64,000 nucleotides of DNA from assembly GCA_018402135.1 (NCBI GenBank), contig JAGYJF010000005.1, positions 124,001-188,000 of the forward strand, in the 5' to 3' direction. This DNA comes from Flavobacteriaceae bacterium. GTDB lineage: Bacteria > Bacteroidota > Bacteroidia > Flavobacteriales > Flavobacteriaceae. Below are positions 36,917-45,126 of this stretch, piece after piece (the first letter of the stretch is position 1; each line of letters starts with the position of its first letter). The notes under the pieces were generated by a model that was not told where the DNA came from, ran no database searches, and was given only the letters and a program-made list of their open reading frames with translations. Position numbers and translations under genes: made by a program.

Positions 36917-38197
36917 GTGAAATTACCATCCTTTATAAAAAACAATACGGTTTTAAAGATTACGTCTTTAAATTCAGCTGTAATTGTTGTAAGATTGGTT
37001 ATTTCATTAATCGTTCAGCACTTTCTGGCACTTATAGTTAAAGAAGCTGGTATTGCCAAGGTTGGTCAGTTGCGAAATGTTCTGGCTATGCTCACCAGTT
37101 TTACCACTTTGGGTGTATTTAGTGGTATTGTGAAGTATGTCTCGCAATACAAAACCGATCAACCAACCCTTCAGAAATTATTTTCTACCAGTGCTGTTTT
37201 TGCCTTGTTTGGCTCAGTGGTTTCGGCCATGGTTTTGTTTATTGGCGCCGATTATTTTGCTTTAAAGCTTTTAGATGATATTGGTCTGAGCTTTTTGTTC
37301 AAAATCATTGCCTTAACGGTCCCTTTTATAGCGATTCAACGAATTTTTTATGCTGTAATAAACGGGCTTTCAGATTATAAAAAGTACGCAAAGATTGAGT
37401 TAATCAGTTATATTTTAGCAATCTTGGTATTGCTCTTCGGACTATTCAACTATAACATAACCGGTGTTTTGGTAGCTATTGCCTTGAGTCCGATTATTCA
37501 ACTCATAGTGTTATTGTTGATTTTTGGAGATGTTTTAAAAGAATATGTTCATTTTAAAGAGCTAAAATTTGATTTATCATTTAAAAATCAATTACTGGCC
37601 TTTACACTTATGTCCTTTGTGTCAACAATTTTGCTCAACTATGTTGAATTAGACATTAGAACGGTAATCAAAAATAAAATTAGTGTAGATGAAGCAGGTT
37701 ACTGGACCGCCATTAATTTTATATCAAAAAATTATATGGTGTTTTCTACGGGATTATTCACCTTGTATGTTTTGCCGCGTTTTGCCGCTATAAACAATCA
37801 GGTTGATTTTACTAAAGAAGTGTTTCATATCTACAAAACTATTTTACCAATTTTTGCCATAGGAATGTTGTTGATATATTGGTTTAGAGATTACATCATT
37901 CAAATAATTTACCCAGAATTTACCGGAATGTCGCCCTTGTTTAAATGGCAACTTTTAGGTGATTTTATACGTTTGTGTTCTTTGGTAATAGCACATCAGT
38001 TTTTAGCCAAACGCATGGTGAAGAGTTTTGTTATCACCGAAATTTTATCTCTGGCAAGTTTTTATATTCTTTCGTTAATATTGATTAAATATTATAGTAC
38101 CGAAGGTGTTGTTATGGCTCATTTTTTTAGATACATCCTTTACTTTGTTGTGGTGTTTGTGCCTGTTGTTTTCTATTTTAAGAAGTTTAAAAAATAG
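36917..38197 (+). CDS. Wzx-type polysaccharide flippase, copy 2
   Basis: 426 residues, same fold and same conserved phrases as the preceding gene (GQLRNVLAMLTSF, EAGYWTAINFISKNY, FKWQLLGDFIRLCSLVIAHQFLAKRM), but clearly diverged. It begins with GTG 10 bases after copy 1. Tandem flippases may serve different repeat units, or one may be redundant. Both lack their own polymerase in this window. Confidence 0.86.
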   Translation: MKLPSFIKNNTVLKITSLNSAVIVVRLVISLIVQHFLALIVKEAGIAKVGQLRNVLAMLTSFTTLGVFSGIVKYVSQYKTDQPTLQKLFSTSAVFALFGSVVSAMVLFIGADYFALKLLDDIGLSFLFKIIALTVPFIAIQRIFYAVINGLSDYKKYAKIELISYILAILVLLFGLFNYNITGVLVAIALSPIIQLIVLLLIFGDVLKEYVHFKELKFDLSFKNQLLAFTLMSFVSTILLNYVELDIRTVIKNKISVDEAGYWTAINFISKNYMVFSTGLFTLYVLPRFAAINNQVDFTKEVFHIYKTILPIFAIGMLLIYWFRDYIIQIIYPEFTGMSPLFKWQLLGDFIRLCSLVIAHQFLAKRMVKSFVITEILSLASFYILSLILIKYYSTEGVVMAHFFRYILYFVVVFVPVVFYFKKFKK

Positions 38198-38322
38198 AAA
38201 TAGTGGTTTTAGATACTGCATTAATAATAAATCTCGATGCATTTTCTATGTGCAAGACGATTATAATCAAAAAAAGCCTATAGTCTATCTAAACATTCCT
38301 TAGCAAATACCCAAACCATCAA

Positions 38323-38357
38323 TTTCACAATATCAATTTCGATTATTTATTGTGAAA
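38323..38357. terminator. Possible terminator between convergent genes
   Basis: TTTCACAATA (38323-38332) pairs with TATTGTGAAA (38348-38357) over a 15-base loop, immediately after the stop of the minus-strand gene. Flanking T-runs are weak, so termination is uncertain. Confidence 0.35.
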
Positions 38358-38358
38358 A

Positions 38359-39495
38359 CTAAAGTTTCCAAAACTCCAAATAGCGCTTGGCACTTGCTAC
38401 ATAATGATGTTCGCGCTCAATAAAAGCACGCGCTTGTCCCGAAATTTTAAAAATCTCATTAGGGTTGTCGATAAGCCATTCTAATTTTTCAGCAATCTTT
38501 TTCGCATCCGGAAGCGCATTGATGCAAACTTCATTTTCAGTTAAATTATAATGGTCTAGAAACTCTTGTTCAGCACCGGTAAATACTACTTTTCCTTTTG
38601 CCATAGCTTCAAGTGCATTATAACCTTGATCGTAAGCATAAATTTGATCTAATAAAATATGCGATTGGTCAAATGCTTTGATGTAATCCTTGTAAGGAAG
38701 ATTTTGCACTGTAATAATTTCAATTTTATCAGCATATTTTTCTTGCACAATTTTTAGTGCGGCTTCAAAGATGTCGTTGCCTTTTTTAAAATAATTGGTC
38801 TTGTTGATACCATGAAAAATTACTATTTTTTTACCAATTACCAAAGGGGTATACTTAAGCTTTTCAGTATTTACTGGATTGGGAACCATGCCTAAATATT
38901 TTGCTTCTCCTTTATAAGGAATATGATAATCTAAATCGCTGGCGATAATCCCATCGCATTGTGTTCTAACAAATTTAAAATGTGTTTCACCTTGTTTTGA
39001 AATTTTATTAAAAACGCGTTGATAGGCTTTTTCTGTTATTTTTCCATCAAAATAGGGACTAAAGAGCGAATGTTTTAGTTTTTTTTCGAAGGCATACTTT
39101 ACACTTATATAGTCTGTTCCGCAAGCGAGTAAGAATAGTTTACTGTTGTGTTTATTTAGAAAATTAATGATTTCCCTTTCATGTTTGGCTTGAATTCCTA
39201 TCGGATTTTGATTGATAAGTTGCACCACGTCGAATCCTTTTAACGCCTCACTGTGTTTGAAAAATTGCTGTTTCAGTGATATGGAGCCGATATCAATTCT
39301 TAATAATTTAAAAATTCCAACCTTCAATTTCTTTAACAATCCTTTTTCAAAATGACGTGTCAATTTAATATCGGACGGAAAATCTTTAAAAAAGTCACCA
39401 GCAGAAATCAAGGTTACTTCATGTCCAATAACTAGCAATCCTTCTTTTAAGGAATTGTGCAATCGGCTGTATTCTCCAACTAAAAGAATTTTCAT
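38359..39495 (-). CDS. Glycosyltransferase family 4-like protein
   Basis: About 378 residues from the ATG at 39495 (MKILLVGEYSRLHNSLKEG); an ATG at 39516 adds only seven unlikely residues. The N-terminal Rossmann half and C-terminal half have GT-B features, including the donor region ILLDQIYAYDQGYNALEAMAKGKVVFTGAEQEF. This GT appears to lack the E-x7-E of classic GT4 in a canonical form but has the DQ-x-Y and E-A-M-A-K-G-K-V part. Substrate unknown. It lies convergent to the flippases in the polysaccharide region. Confidence 0.78.
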   Translation of the reverse strand: MKILLVGEYSRLHNSLKEGLLVIGHEVTLISAGDFFKDFPSDIKLTRHFEKGLLKKLKVGIFKLLRIDIGSISLKQQFFKHSEALKGFDVVQLINQNPIGIQAKHEREIINFLNKHNSKLFLLACGTDYISVKYAFEKKLKHSLFSPYFDGKITEKAYQRVFNKISKQGETHFKFVRTQCDGIIASDLDYHIPYKGEAKYLGMVPNPVNTEKLKYTPLVIGKKIVIFHGINKTNYFKKGNDIFEAALKIVQEKYADKIEIITVQNLPYKDYIKAFDQSHILLDQIYAYDQGYNALEAMAKGKVVFTGAEQEFLDHYNLTENEVCINALPDAKKIAEKLEWLIDNPNEIFKISGQARAFIEREHHYVASAKRYLEFWKL

Positions 39496-39543
39496 AAATG
39501 GCGTATATTTACACAAATCTAATGTCTCAAAAATAGTGTAAAA

Positions 39544-40626
39544 ATGATGCAGTCTCGGCGAAAAGTTGCTGTAATTTGTATTTCTTTAGCAAACGGTGGT
39601 GCTGAAAAATCATCATCCATGTTAACTAATATGTTAGTTGATAAAGGTTTTAATGTGCACACTATAATTATAAAAGATGAGGTGATTTATGATTTTTCTG
39701 GTAAACTTTTCAATCTTGGAGCATTTAAAAGTGAAAACGACAACATTTTAAAGCGCATTGGTCATTTGAAAGTTTTAAGACGATATTTGGTTAATGAGGG
39801 TATTGATATTGTTATCGATAATCGAACGCGAAATAAGTCTCTAAAGGAGTTTATTTATTTGTTTTATATCTACTCTGGATTTAACATTATTTATGTTGTG
39901 AGAAGTGCCTATTTGCAGAATTATTTTCCAAAATATCGCTGGCTTGCCAAAGCAATGATAAAAAGAAGTTCAAAAATAGTAGGTGTCTCTAAAAACATTG
40001 CTGTAAAGGTTAATGCGTTGTATCAAACCAATAAAGCGTTACACATTTATAATCCTGTTTCTAAAGTTTCTCAATCACCTATTAATATTCCAAAGCCCTA
40101 CATTCTTTTTTTAGGTCGAATAGATAACCACGCTAAAAATTTTGAATTGTTATTAGATGCATATAGATTGTCTGCGTTGCCTGATAATCAAATTAAGCTC
40201 AAAATTTATGGTCATGGACCAGATGAGACGTGGTTAAAACACAAAATAGACCTTTTTAATTTATCATCGGATGTTGAATTACATAGCTTTAATATGGAGC
40301 CGGAACAAATTTTGCGTGAGGCATATTTTTTAGTTTTGACAAGTAATTATGAAGGTTTTCCCAGAGTTCTAATAGAATCCCTCTCAGTTGGTACACCAGT
40401 TATCTCTGTAGATTGCGAAAGTGGACCAAATGAAATAATATTTAATGAAGAAAACGGTTTATTAGTTGAAAAAGGCAATGCTACATTACTTGCGAATGCA
40501 TTCAATCGGTTTATCTTTGATAAAGAAATGTATAACAAATGTAAAAACAATGCCCAAGCAAGTGTGAGGACATATTATCAAGAGAATATAGTGATGCAAT
40601 GGGAACAAATACTAAATCATATTTAA
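39544..40626 (+). CDS. Glycosyltransferase family 4
   Basis: 360 residues with the GT-B pattern: N-terminal VAVICISLANGGAEKSSSMLTNMLV and the C-terminal donor site PYILFLGRIDNHAKNFELLLDAY, then SNYEGFPRVLIESLSVGTPVISVDCESGPNEII with the E-x7-E pair. It probably adds a hexose or deoxyhexose to a lipid-linked glycan. The ketoisomerase gene starts 28 bases before its stop. It is divergent from the gene at 39495 with only 48 bases between starts. Confidence 0.9.
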   Translation: MMQSRRKVAVICISLANGGAEKSSSMLTNMLVDKGFNVHTIIIKDEVIYDFSGKLFNLGAFKSENDNILKRIGHLKVLRRYLVNEGIDIVIDNRTRNKSLKEFIYLFYIYSGFNIIYVVRSAYLQNYFPKYRWLAKAMIKRSSKIVGVSKNIAVKVNALYQTNKALHIYNPVSKVSQSPINIPKPYILFLGRIDNHAKNFELLLDAYRLSALPDNQIKLKIYGHGPDETWLKHKIDLFNLSSDVELHSFNMEPEQILREAYFLVLTSNYEGFPRVLIESLSVGTPVISVDCESGPNEIIFNEENGLLVEKGNATLLANAFNRFIFDKEMYNKCKNNAQASVRTYYQENIVMQWEQILNHI

Positions 40627-41036
40627 ACTCAATTAACCAAGTAGAGTTAATTTCAATTGAAAAAATCTCGGATCCAGAAGGTAGGGGAAATTTATCAGTA
40701 GTAGAAAAAAACACATTGCCATTTGAGGTAAAGCGTGTATATTATCTTTATGATGTTCCGAGCGATGCATCGCGAGGTGGTCATGCGCACATCGAATTAG
40801 AGCAGTGCTTAATTGCTGTAAGCGGCAGTTTTGATGTTGTTTTAACTGATGGGAAAAAGAAAAAAATTGTACATCTCAACAAACCTAATAGAGGTTTAAT
40901 TATCCCTTGCGGAATTTGGCGCGAATTAGAAAATTTTTCATCGGGTTCAGTTTGCTTGGCTTTGGTTTCGGAGGTGTATGACGAATCGGACTATATTAGA
41001 GATTACGAAGTTTTTAAATCATTTAAAAGCCGTTAG
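40599..41036 (+). CDS. FdtA/QdtA-like dTDP-sugar 3,4-ketoisomerase (WxcM-like cupin)
   Basis: 145 residues forming a cupin with the family signature SRGGHAHIELEQCLIAVSGSFDVVL and RGLIIPCGIWRELENFSSGSVCLALVSEVYDESDYIRDYE. FdtA/QdtA isomerise dTDP-4-keto-6-deoxyglucose to the 3-keto sugar, which a DegT aminotransferase then aminates to Fuc3N or Qui3N. The DegT gene at 34495 is the likely partner. The start overlaps the upstream glycosyltransferase by 28 bases; its stop overlaps the convergent gene by 18. Confidence 0.88.
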   Translation: MGTNTKSYLNSINQVELISIEKISDPEGRGNLSVVEKNTLPFEVKRVYYLYDVPSDASRGGHAHIELEQCLIAVSGSFDVVLTDGKKKKIVHLNKPNRGLIIPCGIWRELENFSSGSVCLALVSEVYDESDYIRDYEVFKSFKSR

Positions 41037-41954
41037 GTATATATTTTTTGAAATTAAATAATCCTGAAATTGTTTTAAGCCAATAACTAAAAAATTGGGT
41101 GCATGCAGCAATAGTCGTTGTTTAAAGTTTAGGGATTTTAAACTGATGGCATACTTTAATTTTTTTAGTGTAGCCGCATCATTGTGATATTTGCAATGTA
41201 TAGCTATAGAATAGCGGTTCAAATCTAAATACTTTTTTAAGCTTGGATGTTTTTTTTCGTCATTCACAAATCGATTAAACAGCTTGTATTTTTCTAATCT
41301 GTGATTTTCCTTTGATAAACTATTATTAATGGTTTTGTCATAACAGGTAGTAACTTTTGGATTAAAAATAATTTTGCCATGTAATCCGTATTTAATCCAT
41401 AAATCAAGATCTTGTCCCGAAAGCACCGTTTTATCAAAGCCTCCAAGTTTCAAAAACGATGACTTAGAAAAGGCAACGGCCGACGTCCAAGCAATGGGAT
41501 GAATGTTACTCGCTTCAAAATAATCTTCAATCAAAATAATCTCATCTGTTAATGTTAGATTATAACTGGCATTATGAGTAAAATTATTTTTGAGTTTCAA
41601 CGTATAAGCATTGCAAAACAAATCGGCATCGGGAAATTTGTCAATTGATTTGCGAAGTTCTTCTAAGTGATTAGATTGCCAAAAATCGTCCGCATCTAAC
41701 AAAGCAATGTAGTTACTTTTGGATTGCGCAATTCCATAATTTCTGGCGTGTGCTGCACCTTGATTTTGTTGTTGATACAGTTGAATCCGCTTATCGGTAA
41801 TAGACCGTATAACAGAAAAACTTTTATCGGTTGATCCATCATCAACAATAATCACTTCAAAATCAGTGAAACTCTGATTGAGAACACTGTCAAGAGTATT
41901 TTTGATATGATCTTCTTTGTTAAACAAAGGAATTACAACTGAAAAAAAGGGCAT
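41019..41954 (-). CDS. Glycosyltransferase family 2
   Basis: 311 residues with GT-A motifs: SVVIPLFNKEDHIKNTLDSVLNQ, VIIVDDGSTDKS, the DxD-like LLDADDFW and the acceptor-side GQDLDLWIKY. It transfers a sugar from a nucleotide donor to a lipid-linked glycan on the cytoplasmic side. It is immediately downstream of the KpsS-like gene on the same strand (stop and start touching). Confidence 0.92.
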   Translation of the reverse strand: MPFFSVVIPLFNKEDHIKNTLDSVLNQSFTDFEVIIVDDGSTDKSFSVIRSITDKRIQLYQQQNQGAAHARNYGIAQSKSNYIALLDADDFWQSNHLEELRKSIDKFPDADLFCNAYTLKLKNNFTHNASYNLTLTDEIILIEDYFEASNIHPIAWTSAVAFSKSSFLKLGGFDKTVLSGQDLDLWIKYGLHGKIIFNPKVTTCYDKTINNSLSKENHRLEKYKLFNRFVNDEKKHPSLKKYLDLNRYSIAIHCKYHNDAATLKKLKYAISLKSLNFKQRLLLHAPNFLVIGLKQFQDYLISKNIYLTAFK

Positions 41955-43265
41955 TTAAAAATTGGTTTTAAAATGTTTAAGTATTTTTTTTGCAACACCA
42001 GTAGCTGACTTTAAGTCTTTGTCCGTTATGGCACCATCTATCAAACTGCTTTCTTTAAATGCGTGCATAAATTGTTGACATTTATTAATGTCAATTTCTA
42101 AATTTACTGCTTTTTCGAGTAAAATTTTAAGGTTTGCCCCATTGTATTTTAGGCAAATTTTATCGCAATCATAAAATGAATTACCCAAAACAAGGAGTTT
42201 TTTATAGTGACTTATAGCTTCAATACCAACGGTTGAATTATTGACAATTACCACATCCGCTTGTTTTAAAGCTTCGTTTAATGGGCTGTGATTGTCTATA
42301 ATAATGGTGTTTTTGTTTATATAATTGTAAATTTCCGATTCGTACAGTCCCATATAAACGGGATGTTCTCTCACGACTAGCATACAGTCTTTAGGAAGGT
42401 TTTTATGAACCGATTTTAAAATTTCTAAATGTGATGAAAAATGCGGACTATGATAAATCATATTTACATCTATGGGCACTTGAAATATAAGCAGAAAGAC
42501 CTTTTTTCCTTCAAACTTAATTCGTGTTTTTTTTTGTTTGCTAAGCTTATTTCTTAAATTGGTTACATCGGTTTGAATTAAATCTGGCGGAAATGAAGCC
42601 TGTTTGCCTTTGAGTGTTTCAATAAAAAAATCGAACAGTCTGTAAAAGGGAGAACGCTTGTATTTGTTATTAGAATTATGAATCCATTTTAATGAAATGG
42701 CTTCTTTTGACTTAAGTTCTAGTTGATCAAAATGACTTCTGAAATTCAAATTTGCATTAACGCCTTTGTTGTCGAAAATTGTGGTGTTAAAAGGACCTTG
42801 TTCTAAATAATAAACTTTGATGTTGAATTTTTTGGCAACAGCAACGCAAACTTCAACCGACAATCTAGAATCGCCAACTACTAAAATATAATTAGGTTCA
42901 TGATTTTGGAATAAATTACGATACAAATCAATATAGGAGAGTGCTTGAATTTGCAAATCTTTTGCATTAATACTTGGTACTAAGCGCTGATGAAATTTAA
43001 TTAATTCGTTAAAATCAATACCATGATAACTACTTTTAGACTGAACAATTTTGAGATATTTTGATTTTTGTTGCTGGGCATGTCGCCAAGCTCTTACAGG
43101 AAGCCAAAACCCTTTTTTTCCTCTTAACCAAGTAAATAGAAATCCGCTGAAATGAATACTTAAATATTGAAAGTTGGTAGTAAAGCCTTCGTTCTGCAAA
43201 GCTTTTTCAACCCCGATAAAAAATCGTGAAAATTTATCGAAGTATCCTACGCAAATTACGTTCAT
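41955..43265 (-). CDS. KpsS-like capsule/Kdo-linker glycosyltransferase
   Basis: The 436-residue product has an N-terminal half typical of capsule polysaccharide modification proteins (MNVICVGYFDKFSRFFIGVEKALQNEGF) and a conserved C-terminal region (REHPVYMGLYES, then NEALKQADVVIVNNSTVGIEAISHYKKLLVLG). In E. coli KpsS adds Kdo residues to the phosphatidylglycerol anchor of capsules. No KpsC is seen nearby, so this may work on a lipid or glycan anchor alone. Assignment is by pattern only. Confidence 0.72.
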   Translation of the reverse strand: MNVICVGYFDKFSRFFIGVEKALQNEGFTTNFQYLSIHFSGFLFTWLRGKKGFWLPVRAWRHAQQQKSKYLKIVQSKSSYHGIDFNELIKFHQRLVPSINAKDLQIQALSYIDLYRNLFQNHEPNYILVVGDSRLSVEVCVAVAKKFNIKVYYLEQGPFNTTIFDNKGVNANLNFRSHFDQLELKSKEAISLKWIHNSNNKYKRSPFYRLFDFFIETLKGKQASFPPDLIQTDVTNLRNKLSKQKKTRIKFEGKKVFLLIFQVPIDVNMIYHSPHFSSHLEILKSVHKNLPKDCMLVVREHPVYMGLYESEIYNYINKNTIIIDNHSPLNEALKQADVVIVNNSTVGIEAISHYKKLLVLGNSFYDCDKICLKYNGANLKILLEKAVNLEIDINKCQQFMHAFKESSLIDGAITDKDLKSATGVAKKILKHFKTNF

Positions 43266-43281
43266 TTAATAACCAAATATT

Positions 43282-43971
43282 TTATTTCGCTGAGCTGCGC
43301 TGTACCACTTCAAAAACCTTATTATTATCGCATTTCATGGTTTTGCTAGGGTATTTTAGCAATAATGCGTAATCGTGGGTGGCCATTAAAATGGTATTGC
43401 CGTTTTTGTTGATGTCTTGTAATACTTCCATGACTTCGATACTGGTTTGCGGATCTAGATTGCCTGTAGGTTCATCGGCTAGTATTAACTCTGGATCGTT
43501 CAACAAGGCTCTGGCTATCGCAATACGCTGCTGCTCACCTCCCGAAAGTTCGTGGGGAAATTTAAAGCCTTTGGTTTTCATATCAACTTTTGAAAGCACT
43601 TTTTCAATACGCTGGGTAATTTCAGATTTATCTTTCCAACCTGTAGCTTTAAGCACAAATTCCAAGTTATTGTTCACAGTTCGATCGGGTAATAGCTTAA
43701 AATCCTGGAAAACAACGCCTAATTTTCGTCTTAAAAACGGAATGTCTTTTTCTTTGAGTTCACGTAAATTATAATCAACAATAAAACCTTCACCTTCAGT
43801 AAGCATTAAATCGCCATAAAGGGTTTTCATAAAGCTACTTTTGCCACTGCCAGTTTTTCCTATAAGATAAACAAAATCACCTTTTTGCATTTCAAAATTA
43901 ATGTCTTGAAGTACCATGCTATCGCCTTGGTAAATGGTGGCATCTTTAAGCTGTAATATTGTTTCGGCCAT
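43282..43971 (-). CDS. ftsE: FtsE-like ABC ATPase
   Basis: 229 residues with Walker A GKTGSGKS, signature LSGGEQQRIAIARAL, Walker B LILADEPTGNLDP and switch LMATHD. The N-terminal phrase VLQDINFEMQKGDFVYLIGKTGSGKSSFMK fits FtsE. FtsE with FtsX controls septal peptidoglycan hydrolases. No ftsX is next to it here; a location elsewhere is common in Bacteroidota. It lies just upstream of the KpsS-like gene on the same strand, 16 bases apart. Confidence 0.88.
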   Translation of the reverse strand: MAETILQLKDATIYQGDSMVLQDINFEMQKGDFVYLIGKTGSGKSSFMKTLYGDLMLTEGEGFIVDYNLRELKEKDIPFLRRKLGVVFQDFKLLPDRTVNNNLEFVLKATGWKDKSEITQRIEKVLSKVDMKTKGFKFPHELSGGEQQRIAIARALLNDPELILADEPTGNLDPQTSIEVMEVLQDINKNGNTILMATHDYALLLKYPSKTMKCDNNKVFEVVQRSSAK

Positions 43972-44168
43972 AGAACTTGTTGTGAATTGTGTATTGTAAA
44001 AGTATTATTATTGTGGCAATTAAAAAAGTTTTCAAAATGCAACAATAGTTGTATTGAATTTATGAAACGGTCGCGTGCTTCTAAAATTGTATTTTTTCAG
44101 GCCATGTGTTTTCTCTTATTTCTGATAAGCACTAATACCTAAACAAGTTTTTATTTGAAATAACCTGC

Positions 44169-44777
44169 TTACACAGACTTATTTATACCTTTCTTCACCT
44201 GAAAAAACAGTTCCACCATAGCAATGAACATCATGGTATAGGCCACGAGTTCAACCGCTTCTTCTGAAATACGTTCTACTTGATATAAATAATTGTCGCC
44301 CATAATAGATTTCCATATAGACGGTTTGCCATAAAAACGCGTAAATACATGTAAATTTACTAAAGCAATCAATAATATACCAAAGCCTAGAGTGTTTCGA
44401 AGGGCATTGGTTTGTTCAATAAATAATTTAAACTTCTTAATTAAAATTGCTACCGAAATAATTATCAGTATCACGACAAAAGGAAACCAGCCTATCGAAG
44501 GGAAATGGAAATCAAACCAAGCATCGTGTTCTCTTATTAAATGCGCTGTGATGAATAGACTAAGAATTGCCATGAAAACTTGATGCGATTTATTTGTCAA
44601 GACCGATAAAAATCCAATTATAATAATTACCAATAAAATTATATGTTGAGCAATTTCAATAACATCGTTTTCATTGGCACTACCATTTTTGAAATCTAAT
44701 TCAATTAACATGGAGCAGCCTAGCATTACTATAGCATACACGAGGAATCTTAAAAAGGTAAATAGGAATGTTTTCAT
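44169..44777 (-). CDS. Integral membrane protein of unknown function
   Basis: The 202-residue product has about six membrane segments, the clearest being FLVYAIVMLGCSMLI, HIILLVIIIIGFLSVL, FPFVVILIIISVAILIKKF and ELVAYTMMFIAMVELFF. It has no catalytic or transport signature I recognise. It stands alone, with 197 bases separating it from ftsE and ~350 bases of non-coding DNA on its other side. Confidence 0.7.
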   Translation of the reverse strand: MKTFLFTFLRFLVYAIVMLGCSMLIELDFKNGSANENDVIEIAQHIILLVIIIIGFLSVLTNKSHQVFMAILSLFITAHLIREHDAWFDFHFPSIGWFPFVVILIIISVAILIKKFKLFIEQTNALRNTLGFGILLIALVNLHVFTRFYGKPSIWKSIMGDNYLYQVERISEEAVELVAYTMMFIAMVELFFQVKKGINKSV

Positions 44778-45126
44778 TAGATTTTTATTTATTTAAGTTA
44801 GTTTTTACGAAAGCGATGATTAATTTTTATTCTGAGACAAACTGAAAAATTAAAACAGTCTTCTTAATTAATTTCACAAAGGCATAATTCTATGCGATTG
44901 AAATTTGAATCGTGGAGAAAGATTTCAACTTTGGCTCGGTAAAAGTATTATTTCCGAAACAATATTCAAATTTTGAGCGATGTTTTAGAATAACATTAAA
45001 TAAGCTACCGAATATTTTTAATAAAAAAGTTTATAATTATAGGGCAAAACTAGCGTTATAGTGTTTAAGATTCAACTATTTTTGAAGCATCAATCAATCC
45101 ATATTATTAAATAAGAAACCTTTGTT
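44778..45126. other. Non-coding stretch between divergent genes
   Basis: About 349 bases separate the minus-strand membrane protein and the TPR gene. The right end holds a -7 box (45077). Nothing else of note: no RNA gene, hairpin terminator or open frame that I can defend. Confidence 0.5.
45077..45084 (+). promoter_or_regulatory. Probable -7 box of the TPR/barrel operon
   Basis: TATTTTTG matches TAnnTTTG and lies 43 bases before the TPR gene start. No convincing -33 box. Confidence 0.42.

Noticed and set aside
38106..38303. Plus-strand frame of 65 residues at the end of the second flippase.
   Set aside because: Shadow frame overlapping the flippase 3' end with low-complexity composition.
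31174..43265. Polysaccharide region as a recently acquired island.
   Set aside because: No flanking integrase, tRNA or repeats were found, and base composition was judged only by eye, so transfer is not claimed.
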